From NCBI GenBank assembly GCA_900542615.1, contig UQOG01000012.1:1-29215 (forward strand): a stretch of 29,215 bases of DNA. Reading direction: 5' to 3'. Origin of the DNA: an uncultured Eubacteriales bacterium. Lineage in GTDB: Bacteria; Bacillota; Clostridia; Christensenellales; CAG-138. Of this stretch, positions 8,035 to 16,524 are shown piece after piece (the first letter of the stretch is position 1; every line of letters starts with the position of its first letter). Below the pieces are notes generated by a model. It made no database searches. It saw nothing but the letters and a program-made list of their open reading frames with translations, and was not told the origin of the DNA. A program made the position numbers and the translations under genes.

Positions 8035-8766
8035 TCACCTCAATTCTGCAAAGGGGTCGTGGGTGGTCTCGCTCTGGGGGCCCGTCTCCTCCGCCAACGA
8101 AACCGGGAATTCCCGTACCAGGCGGAAGCCGAACTGGCGGTGGATCGGGCTGAAGGAGAGCGGCAAATCCTGCCTGGGGACCGCCCCGGCCTGGGAGAGC
8201 GTGGCATCGGTCACAATCCTAGTTGCGGCGGGCAGGCGGCGGCGCCAGGCAGGCGCCTGACTGGGTTCCGCCTCCAGCGCGTCCAGCAAGCCGGTGGCCC
8301 GAATGCCCAAACAAAGGGGCAGGGTAGGCGGGCAGGAGCGGCGGCCCAAAAACAGCGGATAGACGGGATGCGACAGCGCCTGCTGCAGCTGCTGCAACAA
8401 GGCTGCATCTTCACTCTCCAGCCCCACCAGGAAAATGGCGTCCGCCAGATAATACCGTTTGGTGACATAGGGCGCGTGTGGGGCTTTCCCCCGGCGCCGC
8501 GCCTCCCAAACCTGGTCCGGCGTGGGATTGTTGGCCGTGTGGTAATCCCGAAGCAGTTGGCCCTCCTGGTCCACCCGCACGGCAAAGCGTAGCCCATTAA
8601 GGCGCTGCAGGGCCTGGCCGTCATCCCGGGCAAGGCCCAATGCCGCCGCCAGCAGGCCGATTACACCGCTTTTGGTAGGTTCCCGGTTTGTCTTCCGGAT
8701 TTCAAATTTGGAATCTGCCCCCCAGGATTGTAACGGGGCTGCCAGGCGTAGCAACAAGGTTGCCAT
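8035..8766 (-). CDS. cas5e: Cas5e Cascade subunit
   Basis: Cas5e (CasD) holds the 5' handle of the crRNA in Cascade. The protein has 243 residues and the N-terminal pattern LLLRLAAPLQSWGADSKFEI followed by TKSGVIGLLAAALG, characteristic of I-E Cas5. The ATG at 8766 shares one base with the TGA of cas7e (TGATG), with a GGGGTGG ribosome site, implying translational coupling. A GTG one codon earlier is a less likely start. It is non-catalytic in type I-E, where Cas6e does the cutting. Confidence 0.95.
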   Translation of the reverse strand: MATLLLRLAAPLQSWGADSKFEIRKTNREPTKSGVIGLLAAALGLARDDGQALQRLNGLRFAVRVDQEGQLLRDYHTANNPTPDQVWEARRRGKAPHAPYVTKRYYLADAIFLVGLESEDAALLQQLQQALSHPVYPLFLGRRSCPPTLPLCLGIRATGLLDALEAEPSQAPAWRRRLPAATRIVTDATLSQAGAVPRQDLPLSFSPIHRQFGFRLVREFPVSLAEETGPQSETTHDPFAELR

Positions 8767-9839
8767 CACGCCACCCCGTTTCCACCCAAGCGCCGCCGGA
8801 CGGCATCCTCCACTGCGGACAGGGCTGCCTTTAGAGGCATGGGCTGGGCCAACTGCTCCAGGCCAGTGCCAATCGTCAGTGCTTCGCCGGGTGCATCGGC
8901 ATAGGTCTGATACATCTGCTGCGCATACTCCACCAACCGGCGCTTGGAAGGTTCCACATATCCTTCTAAAGAGGCGGGTACCGCCCGTTCAAAGGCGCCG
9001 CACAGATTGACGGGCTGATCCTCCCGGATGGTAAGGTACACAGCGTCGGGCAGGGTGCGGTTGGCAAAGGTATTCTGTTTGCCGGTGGGCATGGAGCGGA
9101 TAAAGGCTTCGGCAAAGGCACGGACTACGGCTGGGGTCATCTCCTTGCCCAGGTGTTCCGCCAGCTCCATGAGGTTCACGGTGGCATACCGGTAAAGCGT
9201 GGCGGAGTTATATTCCACTGTGCCCAGATGGCCGGCGCCGACGTTGTCCTCGGGTGCGCGGTCATCCACCGCGGTAAAGTAGTCATACTCGTTCTGCACC
9301 GGATGGGTGGAGATGCTGTGGGCCACCTGCGCCGCTGCGTCATAATTGAGGGAGGGATCATTGGCCACCATACGGCCAAACAACACCATATCCACGGAAG
9401 GTTTTTCTTTCAGCGCTTCCTTATAGGCTTTTTTGTCGTCGCTGCCAACCACAATCAACTTCGCCAGGGCGCCGGCCTGATCGTAGCTCATAAAGAAGAG
9501 TGCATCCGTTCCTTTATCCTCATTGACTTTGTCCAGGCCCGCATATTTCAAAGCATCCATGGCCAGCTTTACGGAATCCCGATCCGGCGCCAGTTTGCTG
9601 ATCTCACCGGCCACCATTGCAACAATCTTCTTGGTGCGCTCGCCCAGCTGCTCTTTCGGGAGCAATTCCTGCCGGAACATCAGCCGCACCGCCCGTTTCC
9701 AGGATTGAGAGGACACTCTGGCCCGGGTAGTGCCACCATAAACAGCGGTTTTGGGGCTTCCGGTATCATCCCGGTTCAGGCAGCTGGGGGGAACGGTTTG
9801 CAGCACATGAAGGTCAATATAAAGGCGTTTTTGTTCCAT
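8766..9839 (-). CDS. cas7e: Cas7e Cascade backbone subunit
   Basis: Cas7e (CasC) forms the helical backbone of Cascade along the crRNA. The protein has about 357 residues. Conserved features include the N-terminal strand LYIDLHVLQTVPPSCLNRDD and the segment TRARVSSQSWKRAVR. ATG at 9839 is preferred over ATG at 9845 because the AAGGAG site sits seven bases before the former and only one base before the latter. It overlaps cas5e by one base. About 25 bases separate it from cse2, the largest gap in the operon apart from the leader. Confidence 0.95.
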   Translation of the reverse strand: MEQKRLYIDLHVLQTVPPSCLNRDDTGSPKTAVYGGTTRARVSSQSWKRAVRLMFRQELLPKEQLGERTKKIVAMVAGEISKLAPDRDSVKLAMDALKYAGLDKVNEDKGTDALFFMSYDQAGALAKLIVVGSDDKKAYKEALKEKPSVDMVLFGRMVANDPSLNYDAAAQVAHSISTHPVQNEYDYFTAVDDRAPEDNVGAGHLGTVEYNSATLYRYATVNLMELAEHLGKEMTPAVVRAFAEAFIRSMPTGKQNTFANRTLPDAVYLTIREDQPVNLCGAFERAVPASLEGYVEPSKRRLVEYAQQMYQTYADAPGEALTIGTGLEQLAQPMPLKAALSAVEDAVRRRLGGNGVA

Positions 9840-9864
9840 ATCCATACTCCTTTTTTGTTTCTTG

Positions 9865-10458
9865 TTATTGGTTTGTCCCCTCTGTCTTAGGCGCGTAGTA
9901 ATAGTCTTGGCCCCAGCGCAGCCTCACCCGCTGGGCGGTAACGGGGTTCTGCAGCCAGTACAGATCCTCTGCCAACTGCACATAATCCAATGGGACCCCG
10001 TCAGCCCGCAACAGCTGAATGATGCCCCGCAGATGATGGGCGCATTCCGGCATCGTGCTAGCGGTGGCCAAGGCGTTGAACCGGCGCAACACGCTGGCGT
10101 CATCCGGCTGCTCTTTCGGTTTCACCAGCTTCCGGACCGCCTGCCCAAATCGGGCGTCTTTTTGGTGCATGTTCTCCCTGGGCAACCCGTGCCCTTGCTG
10201 ATGCAGGGCATAGCAGGTCAGTGCCAGATACGCGGCCCACTCGCCCCGTGTGGGAATCCCATCCTGGCTCTCCAATTCCAATGGAAAATCCTGCAATAAC
10301 ACCCCCCACAACTCTGGTAGATCGCCTGGGGCATGTCCCACCCCCCGCCGCAGGTTTGCCAGAATCGCCTTCTGCGGGTGCTCCGCCTGGGTCTGCAGCC
10401 AGCCTAAGCGGCGGGCTACATAACTTCTGATCAGCTGCGTCTTCTGTTCTGTCATCAT
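9865..10458 (-). CDS. cse2: Cse2 (CasB, Cas11e) small Cascade subunit
   Basis: Cse2 dimers line the inner face of Cascade and steady the R-loop. The start used is the ATG at 10458 (a second ATG follows directly), which gives 197 residues; the frame is open further upstream, but that part lies inside cas8e. An AAGGGGTG ribosome site precedes it, and the TGA of cas8e ends two bases before. The end of the protein, QRVRLRWGQDYYY, matches the C-terminal VRLRWGRDYY pattern of the family. Many basic residues fit nucleic-acid binding. Confidence 0.92.
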   Translation of the reverse strand: MMTEQKTQLIRSYVARRLGWLQTQAEHPQKAILANLRRGVGHAPGDLPELWGVLLQDFPLELESQDGIPTRGEWAAYLALTCYALHQQGHGLPRENMHQKDARFGQAVRKLVKPKEQPDDASVLRRFNALATASTMPECAHHLRGIIQLLRADGVPLDYVQLAEDLYWLQNPVTAQRVRLRWGQDYYYAPKTEGTNQ

Positions 10459-10459
10459 G

Positions 10460-12046
10460 TCACCCCTTTTTCTCAATGATGCTGATGCAATATGCAAATT
10501 TATTACTGGCGATCGGCGCTGCACACCGATATTTGACCTCCTTTTTTCCTTTCTTTTCCTTCACCATGCGCCCAGTAAAGGCTGTTGGGCCGGCTTCTTC
10601 CACCAGCTGATGCCCCAGGGCATAGGCAATCTTCCGGGACTGTTCCCGCCAGGCGGCAAGGCTGGCATCGGTCTCGTCCTCGTCCCAGTCCGGGTCGATC
10701 GAGTAAAGCCACTGGCGGAAGGGCTGATCGATGCGGAAATAGAACTGCTCCTTAGCGCTTTGTGATACGTCTTTCTCACCAGCCCCCGCCGCTTGGGCAA
10801 GATCGCGCGCCAGCTTTCCCAAGGCATCGGCAAACTGCTCGCAGCGGTGGATTTCGTCAATAACCATTTTTCTTTTAAAACCTAATTCGGAAAATGCAGC
10901 AAGATGAAGTGAAAGTGTATCGCTAAATGTATCTTTCAAAGAGGCTTGTTGACTGTCATACTGATTTGCCACAACCCAAAGTGCAATTGGTTTCTTTCGA
11001 TTGAGTGCTCCGTTTTTCTGCAAAAGAACATTCCAGCGGACTACACCAGGGCTTCTTCCCTCAAAAAAAGTTGGGAATTCACGCCACAGATGCTTAGTTG
11101 CATCGTGCTGCTGAGGATAATAAGAAATTAAATCATGCATATCAACTTTTCGCCATATTGTCATTTGTTCTACAAAAGCATTCTCTGGATTGATATAATC
11201 CCCGCCAAGCAATGCATGGCCAATCACTCGCTCATTTGCTCGTTTCAGGATAATCCTACGGGACTGTAGAGTAAGCATTTCTGCCTGATTAGTAGGAGCA
11301 GGAATTTCAGTACTTTGTTCCGTTTTTACAATGCTTTGTTCCCACACTGGCCTAGGTTTCATCCACGCTTTTTCTGCATCTTGCAACAGAGTAAAATTGC
11401 GCATTAAGGTTTCAAATAGATTATTTCCCTTCACTGCCACAAAGCCAATCTTACCCAGCCAAGCTACACCGTGTCTTGGTTTATTACCCGCCTTAGGGCG
11501 TCCTCCTCGTTCATCATAGCCATTGATATAAAGCAACCATCTTGCTGCCGCAGCATAAGAGAGACTTTCTTTTTCAGAGCCAGAAAAGCTACAAAAAAGT
11601 TGTCTTTTATTTTCGCTCTGAGATATTTCACCGTTTAGCTTTGCACCCGTAAAGTTAATTCCGATCTCCGCCTCCGGCACCTGCCAGAAGGGCCGCTCCG
11701 GATGGAACAGCCAAAACCGGTCGTGCCATTGTTCCAGATAGTCCAAGATAGGCTGTTCCGGAAACCGTCCCAGCTCCCACAAACTTCGCCACTGGCGGAC
11801 TGCGCTGCTGATATTACTGATCTCCACCGGTTGCCCCTGGGTATCTACCCGTCCAAATACCCCATGGAGCACCGCCAGCAGCAGCCGCAAAACCGCCACA
11901 TCCTGGGTGGGCAGCTCCCCCGCCAGATCGGAATACGCCTGGGCTTGGAGCAATACCTGGCGCAGCGAAACTTCCTCCACCCTGCAATCGGGCCGTAAAA
12001 CCCGAATCCATGGTTCCTCCAGCAGGTTAAATGCAATCTCCTTCAT
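10460..12046 (-). CDS. cas8e: Cas8e (Cse1, CasA) large Cascade subunit
   Basis: The large subunit, 528 residues, recognises the PAM and recruits Cas3. The N-terminus reads FNLLEEPWIRVL, the usual beginning of the family. The segments NFTGAKLNGEISQSENKRQL and YAAAARWLLYINGYDERGG are typical of Cse1. The start at 12046 has AAGGAG eight bases upstream. It overlaps the 3' end of cas3 by 20 bp in another frame. The stop at 10460 lies directly before the cse2 ATG. The central part of the gene (about 10870-11650) looks more AT-rich than its ends, possibly an exchanged segment, since this subunit diversifies quickly. Confidence 0.95.
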   Translation of the reverse strand: MKEIAFNLLEEPWIRVLRPDCRVEEVSLRQVLLQAQAYSDLAGELPTQDVAVLRLLLAVLHGVFGRVDTQGQPVEISNISSAVRQWRSLWELGRFPEQPILDYLEQWHDRFWLFHPERPFWQVPEAEIGINFTGAKLNGEISQSENKRQLFCSFSGSEKESLSYAAAARWLLYINGYDERGGRPKAGNKPRHGVAWLGKIGFVAVKGNNLFETLMRNFTLLQDAEKAWMKPRPVWEQSIVKTEQSTEIPAPTNQAEMLTLQSRRIILKRANERVIGHALLGGDYINPENAFVEQMTIWRKVDMHDLISYYPQQHDATKHLWREFPTFFEGRSPGVVRWNVLLQKNGALNRKKPIALWVVANQYDSQQASLKDTFSDTLSLHLAAFSELGFKRKMVIDEIHRCEQFADALGKLARDLAQAAGAGEKDVSQSAKEQFYFRIDQPFRQWLYSIDPDWDEDETDASLAAWREQSRKIAYALGHQLVEEAGPTAFTGRMVKEKKGKKEVKYRCAAPIASNKFAYCISIIEKKG

Positions 12047-14756
12047 AGGCTTTCTCCTTCCGATAAGTCAATCCCTCCGCCTGATCATACCGCAATACGG
12101 TCTGTGCCAAATATGCCGTAAGCGACTCATCCAACAACAACACCAGCTCACCCTTCAGCAAGGGCGCCTGCTGCCACTGGGGCAGGATGGTCCGGTTCTG
12201 CTCTTCCAGCTCCCGGATCACTTCATTGATCTTCCATCTGCGGCTAAAATAGCCTGGCAAACGCAGACGCTGCCGGGCAATCTGCAGGCTGTCCTCCCAA
12301 CGGGGTGGCTCGTCCGCGGCAACGGCACGGCCCTCCTGATACCAGGGAAGAAAATGGACGCTTCCATCCTGATGGCGTACCATGACGAGGACTTCCACAG
12401 AGGGATCTCCATCCCGCACAGCTGCCCGGGCTGCGGCATCCGAATGTGCATATTCCTCCTGCATCCAGTCGTCTAGGCCGGTGCGGTCCAGGCTCTCCTG
12501 GGGACGCAGGATCGCAAAGTTTTCCGCATTCCTCGCCCTATCCTTTTGTTCCTTCTCATATTCTGCCCTGGATCGTTGGCTTTCGGCATCTTTTTCCAGG
12601 CAATCTGCTTCCTCCCAGCCGTAGACATCCTGTACCAGCTTTGGAATATCCCCAGGCAGTCGAATAAAGTCGGGCAGTAATCTTCGGGTGCGCCACAGCA
12701 GCCATCGGCCGTACACCGCCAGGCTGCCTTCCTCGAAGCTCCCATCTCCAGGGTCCAGCACCGCGCAGCAGGGCGTTTGCAGCGATGCCGGCCGGTCCAC
12801 CCGGGGATGGCGGTGCAGACGCCCCATGCGCTGTAGCAGCAGGTCCATGGGGCAGAGCTCCGTTACCAGAAAATCAAAATCAATATCCAGCGACTGCTCC
12901 AAGACCTGGGTACCCACCACGATCAGCCTATCCCTCTCCGCAGCGGTGGAAGTTTTACCCAATCTACGGAGCAGCTCCTGCTCTTTTTCCGCCCGGTCCG
13001 GACTCAAAAACTGGGCATGAATCAGTAATACCGTATGCGCTGGTAGGGCCTTGCGCAGCATCGAAGCCAGCTCCTGGGCTTTTTTTACGGTGTTGACCAT
13101 GATGCCCGCACAGCCGCCCTGCCCCACGGTCTGCCGCAAAAACGCCGGCAGTTGTTGTTCCTGGACGGAAATACGCTGAACGGGTTTTTCCTGCGGCGGT
13201 AGGGGCACGGTCTCCTGGCGGATCTGGCCCCCGTCCGTCCAGGTCAGCAAAGGATATCCCCGGCTGGTCATCCAATTCCCCTGTTGGCTGGTACCCAAAT
13301 AGGCCTGTATCAGCTGGGAACGGCGTTTGGCCGGCAGCGTGGCCGACAGTAGAATAACCGGCACATGATAGCATCCTAACCATGCCAGCGCCCGGTCCAG
13401 ATACCGGTTCATATAAGCGTCGTAGGCATGGCACTCGTCCACCACCACAACTTTTCCGGCCAGCCCAAGGTGCCGGAGCATCACATGTTTCTGCTTCAGC
13501 GCCGCCAGCAACAGCTGATCCACGGTCCCAATAACAAAGTCCGCCAATAATGCCTGTTTCCGGCCTTCAAACCAATGGTGGACCAGTATGCCGGAATCCG
13601 GATCATCTTCCTGGGTCACCGAACTGCCGGGAATCAGCTGCTGATACGCCTCGTTCAGCTCTGCGGCGCCGTGGGCAAGCCGGATGGAGTGGAGCATTTC
13701 CTGGGACTGGGTTTGGGCCCATTGGGTAAGCCGATCAAAAATCCCATTGGCTGTGGCCTGGGTTGGCAGGCCGAAAAACAGGCCGCCGGCCTGAAATTTC
13801 GCTGCAAAAATCTCTGCTGCCGCCAGCGCAGCCTCCGTCTTGCCAACGCCCATCTGTGCTTCCAGGATCAGAATACCCGGCGCAGTCATTCCATTGGCGG
13901 CCTGCAAAACAGCCTGCTGTATGGCATTGGGGGCAAAACCGAATCGCTCGTGAAAGGCGTCATTATCCATCCCGGAGCATACGATCTCCCAGGGGCCGGT
14001 CAGGGATAGGGCGCGCCATGCCCGGTCTACCCGCTCAGGATAAAGCGGGGCCTCCCCCAGGTCTTCCACCGGGATCAGCGGGAAATATCTGGGGTTGCTG
14101 GCGATCCAGTCCGCCATGGTCAGCAGCCCGGTCAATAACAGCTGGGCGGAAAGCGTCAACGCCGGAAGCTCATCCGGGCCGGAAAAGCCGCTCGCCTCCA
14201 GCGCGGCCTGAAATAGGGCCTGCCACAATGCCTGCCACTGGTTTCTCTGCCCTTTCCCCCAATAATTGCTGGGATACTGTTCCATCTGATCATAGATGTA
14301 ATCATCCAAATCATTTGCCTGCGGTTTGCCGTGATGCGCTCCCGCCACAGAGGCAATCCCCTCTGGGCATCCCAGGTTCAGCAGGATGGCTTCGCTGGCC
14401 CGGGCGTGGGGAGATCTGTGTTGGTGTAAAAAACAGGTTGGCAGTGGCAGCACTTTGCAAACCCGCTCATACGCGCCGGGAATATGAAGCAAAATGCGGC
14501 TTTGAAACAACGGGGTCGCTTTGCCCACGTCATGCATCAGCCCTAAAAACCGCACAACGCGCACCAGGCGGGACTCTTCCAACCCAAGCTGCCCACGCAC
14601 CGCTCCCGGCAACCAATTCTGTACCAAGCGGCAGAAGATCTCTGCGGTATCCTGCCCGTGAATCCAGAGTGGCAGCCACAGGCTCTCGTCCGGGCCAGAC
14701 TTTCCCGCCAACAGTTTTGCTCCATATGGTAACTGAACCAAGAAGGATCCCTCCAT
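12027..14756 (-). CDS. cas3: Cas3 helicase-nuclease, type I
   Basis: Cas3 is recruited by target-bound Cascade and degrades DNA. The 909 residues hold an N-terminal HD nuclease (His33, His75-Asp76 in LMHDVGKA, His141-His142, Asp216 in MADWIAS). A superfamily 2 helicase follows: Walker A QMGVGKTEAA at about 301-310, DECH box in VVVVDECHAYD, motif III LLSATLP, and motif VI QRMGRLHRH. All key residues are present, so the enzyme looks functional. ATG at 14756 has only a weak AAAGG site; a TTG at 14741 has GGAGGG seven bases upstream and is a good alternative, removing five residues. It is the first gene of the cas operon. Confidence 0.95.
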   Translation of the reverse strand: MEGSFLVQLPYGAKLLAGKSGPDESLWLPLWIHGQDTAEIFCRLVQNWLPGAVRGQLGLEESRLVRVVRFLGLMHDVGKATPLFQSRILLHIPGAYERVCKVLPLPTCFLHQHRSPHARASEAILLNLGCPEGIASVAGAHHGKPQANDLDDYIYDQMEQYPSNYWGKGQRNQWQALWQALFQAALEASGFSGPDELPALTLSAQLLLTGLLTMADWIASNPRYFPLIPVEDLGEAPLYPERVDRAWRALSLTGPWEIVCSGMDNDAFHERFGFAPNAIQQAVLQAANGMTAPGILILEAQMGVGKTEAALAAAEIFAAKFQAGGLFFGLPTQATANGIFDRLTQWAQTQSQEMLHSIRLAHGAAELNEAYQQLIPGSSVTQEDDPDSGILVHHWFEGRKQALLADFVIGTVDQLLLAALKQKHVMLRHLGLAGKVVVVDECHAYDAYMNRYLDRALAWLGCYHVPVILLSATLPAKRRSQLIQAYLGTSQQGNWMTSRGYPLLTWTDGGQIRQETVPLPPQEKPVQRISVQEQQLPAFLRQTVGQGGCAGIMVNTVKKAQELASMLRKALPAHTVLLIHAQFLSPDRAEKEQELLRRLGKTSTAAERDRLIVVGTQVLEQSLDIDFDFLVTELCPMDLLLQRMGRLHRHPRVDRPASLQTPCCAVLDPGDGSFEEGSLAVYGRWLLWRTRRLLPDFIRLPGDIPKLVQDVYGWEEADCLEKDAESQRSRAEYEKEQKDRARNAENFAILRPQESLDRTGLDDWMQEEYAHSDAAARAAVRDGDPSVEVLVMVRHQDGSVHFLPWYQEGRAVAADEPPRWEDSLQIARQRLRLPGYFSRRWKINEVIRELEEQNRTILPQWQQAPLLKGELVLLLDESLTAYLAQTVLRYDQAEGLTYRKEKAYEGDCI

Positions 14757-14858
14757 TTCTGCCTTTCACACCCTTTGAAAAGCGCAGGGGCGTATATACC
14801 AAATCATAGCGGGGTGGCTGGATAAAAAAGTAAGACTTGTCTGTTACATTTTTACTAT

Positions 14859-14889
14859 ATCATACAGTTCCTTTTCTTTCCAGTGTAAA
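14859..14889 (-). promoter_or_regulatory. possible cas operon promoter
   Basis: On the minus strand, TTTACA (14884-14889) and TATGAT (14859-14864) are separated by 19 bases in an AT-rich stretch about 100 bases upstream of cas3. The spacing is longer than ideal, so the assignment is tentative. A transcript from here would carry a roughly 95-base untranslated leader. Confidence 0.35.
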
Positions 14890-15003
14890 TAACTTTTTTT
14901 GCACAACAGCAAAGCCGCAAACGCTTTCACCGGTTGCAATACCGCGATTTGCGAATTATTACGCTAACACAACACAGTTGCTGCATTTTCTCCCGTGATA
15001 ATG

Positions 15004-15052
15004 GATAAAAACAAACAGACCTTTGTCCTTCTACGAGACGCGGTCTGTTCGC
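15004..15052 (-). terminator. intrinsic terminator upstream of the cas operon
   Basis: On the minus strand AACAGACC (15042-15049) pairs with GGTCTGTT (15014-15021) across a 20-base loop and is followed by TGTTTTTAT. It would stop transcripts coming from azlCD before they reach cas3, so the cas genes would depend on their own promoter. Confidence 0.55.
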
Positions 15053-15176
15053 TATACAAGTTTATGATTCGATTCGTCTGATACGATAACCAGCAGGCAC
15101 GGCTCCCCAGAAATATTGGCAATCCTTTAGCAAACCTGCAGGGAACGTGGCCCATGCTTACTTTACAAGCGTTTGT

Positions 15177-15224
15177 TCACGTCCTGTAAATCCCGCCGCG
15201 GCACACGAACAGGATCTTTACCAT
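15177..15224 (-). pseudogene. relic of the 5' end of a low-molecular-weight phosphatase gene
   Basis: Read on the minus strand from ATG at 15224, this encodes MVKILFVCRGGIYRT and then TGA. The intact gene at 623 starts MIKILFVCHGNICRSP. The first nine codons agree at most bases. The relic begins 30 bases after the azlD stop, a natural operon spacing. It is best explained as the original start of the phosphatase gene, cut off from its body by the island, and it contains the right copy of the putative attachment core. Confidence 0.7.
15195..15224. repeat. right junction repeat of the CRISPR-Cas island (putative attR)
   Basis: Matches 594-623 in direct orientation at 27 of 30 positions, including the identical 16-base core at 15200-15215. 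The short repeat ACGTCCTGTA (15179-15188) lies on the island side, as at the left junction. Together the two ends define an island of about 14.6 kb. Confidence 0.55.
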
Positions 15225-15254
15225 GGATTGTGTCCGCCGGGTTTCATGGTGCAT

Positions 15255-15581
15255 TTATAGGGCGCGGAGCAAAAGCATGTAGCAAACCGTTCCCAGGATG
15301 ATGGAAACATACATGTTTTTTAGGAGTTTGTGGGCCAGGAATACCCCGCCGCAGGCTGCCAGCTCCGCCAGGCCGTAAGGCGGGGTGGTAAAGGAAATGT
15401 TGCGAAGGCAATAGACCACCAGGATCACCATAATGGCCGGGGGAAGGACCTCCCCCAAATAGACCACCATGCCGGGCAGCTGCCGCTTGCCGAACACCAG
15501 GAAGGGAATGGCCCTGGTAAGCCAGGTGACCAGGGCGGCCACAGCGATCATCAAAACGGAATAAAGGGCCTCGCTATGCAT
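15255..15581 (-). CDS. azlD: AzlD family branched-chain amino acid transport protein
   Basis: A small membrane protein of 108 residues with about four hydrophobic segments, beginning SVLMIAVAALVTWLTRAIPF and containing GEVLPPAIMVILVVYCL. AzlD is the small partner of AzlC in exporters of branched-chain amino acids and their analogues. It overlaps the end of azlC by eight bases, so the two are translationally coupled. The stop lies 30 bases before the phosphatase relic. Confidence 0.92.
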   Translation of the reverse strand: MHSEALYSVLMIAVAALVTWLTRAIPFLVFGKRQLPGMVVYLGEVLPPAIMVILVVYCLRNISFTTPPYGLAELAACGGVFLAHKLLKNMYVSIILGTVCYMLLLRAL

Positions 15582-16266
15582 GGCGGCTCCTTTCCCGGGT
15601 CACGGGGCCCCGCAGAAGGGCCAATGCGATCATGCTGGCGGAAAGGGCGGGGATCAGGAACCCGTCCGGCCCCAACAGGAAGTAAAACGCCAGGGCGCAT
15701 ACCAGGCCCGTCCAGGCGGGGATCCGGGAGCTGCACTGCTTCCATTGGTCGAGCACCACCACCAGGAAAAACGCCGTGGCGCAAAAATCGATCCCCGTCA
15801 TATCCCAGGGGAGCATCCGGCCCATGCAACCGCCTACCAGGCATCCTACCATCCAGTAGACATGATTCAGCAGGGCGATATAGAACGCCGCCTTATCCGC
15901 ATCCAGCTGCGGGTCATACTGTACCGAGCAAAGGATGGAATAGGTCTCATCCGTCAGCGTCAGGACCATATAGGGATACCGCCAGCCCATTTTGCGGAAC
16001 CGGTCGATAAAGGCGATGCCGTAAAAAATATGCCGAGCGTTCAGGAAAAAGGTTATGGCCGCCATGGTCAGCAGGGGCACCCCTGCGCGCAGAAGGGATA
16101 CCATGACGATCTGCAGGGAGCCGGCGTATATAAAAAACGCCGACGCCACCGACCAAACGGCGGAATAACCCGCCTCCGCCATCTGCACCCCGAAGGCGAT
16201 GCCGATAAACAGGTAGGTAAACAAAATAGGCAGGGTATGCTTCCAGGCGAACCGGAGTTCTTGCAA
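15574..16266 (-). CDS. azlC: AzlC family branched-chain amino acid permease
   Basis: A membrane protein of about 230 residues with multiple hydrophobic helices (LPILFTYLFIGIAFGVQMAE near the N-terminus), which forms the large part of the AzlCD exporter. The TTG at 16266 is chosen because AGGAGG lies eight bases upstream (16275-16280) and a well-formed promoter sits at 16312-16340. The frame is open further upstream to 16338, but that would place the start inside the promoter. The length with TTG fits the family. Confidence 0.92.
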   Translation of the reverse strand: MQELRFAWKHTLPILFTYLFIGIAFGVQMAEAGYSAVWSVASAFFIYAGSLQIVMVSLLRAGVPLLTMAAITFFLNARHIFYGIAFIDRFRKMGWRYPYMVLTLTDETYSILCSVQYDPQLDADKAAFYIALLNHVYWMVGCLVGGCMGRMLPWDMTGIDFCATAFFLVVVLDQWKQCSSRIPAWTGLVCALAFYFLLGPDGFLIPALSASMIALALLRGPVTRERSRHA

Positions 16267-16311
16267 CCAGGACACCTCCTCGCGTATATAGCCTGCGGAA
16301 TGGCCATACCG

Positions 16312-16340
16312 ATTATAGCACCACCCTTCCCCTTGCACAA
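16312..16340 (-). promoter_or_regulatory. sigma-A type promoter of azlCD
   Basis: Minus-strand TTGTGC (16335-16340), a 17-base spacer and a perfect TATAAT (16312-16317). The start of transcription would be near 16305, about 40 bases before the TTG start of azlC. Confidence 0.75.
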
Positions 16341-16410
16341 TGGCTTTGCCAAAGAAGGCTGCCCCTTAGGAAGCCGGTAGGACGTTATGGGAAATACTTG
16401 CCCGGTTACC

Positions 16411-16439
16411 TTGTCCCCCATAGAGTGATATGTTATACT
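16411..16439 (+). promoter_or_regulatory. sigma-A type promoter, extended -10, upstream of the small DUF2007-like gene
   Basis: TTGTCC (16411-16416), a 17-base spacer and TATACT (16434-16439), with TG one base before the -10 box (extended -10). It faces away from the azlC promoter and would give a leader of about 80 bases before the ATG at 16525. Confidence 0.65.
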
Positions 16440-16524
16440 TTCTTATATATGTTCCCTTTCGCGGAGGGCTTGCGTCTTGTAGCCCTTTGCCTGCCCAACC
16501 GCTGCATGAAAGGAGGCCTTGCCC

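Larger units (their letters stand above)
599..15215. mobile_element. putative integrated island carrying the type I-E CRISPR-Cas locus
   Basis: The region between the two phosphatase-start repeats holds a decayed Tn916-family integrase at the left end, about 0.9 kb of AT-richer DNA without recognisable intact genes, the CRISPR array, eight cas genes and a promoter region. The integrase reads outward toward the left junction, as int genes of such elements commonly do. No conjugation, excision or replication gene is visible, so the element would now be immobile. An alternative is that only the left remnant is mobile DNA and that the repeated gene start arose by local duplication. Confidence 0.5.
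14757..15254. other. intergenic region between azlD and cas3
   Basis: About 500 bases without an intact gene. It contains the possible cas promoter (14859-14889), a minus-strand terminator (15004-15052), the right junction repeat and the phosphatase relic (15177-15224). The part from 15053 to 15176 shows no recognisable feature. Confidence 0.6.

Noticed and set aside
13763..14809. A 348-codon plus-strand frame
   Set aside because: It is antisense to the HD and first helicase part of cas3 and is rich in Pro, Arg and Ser, as expected for a shadow.
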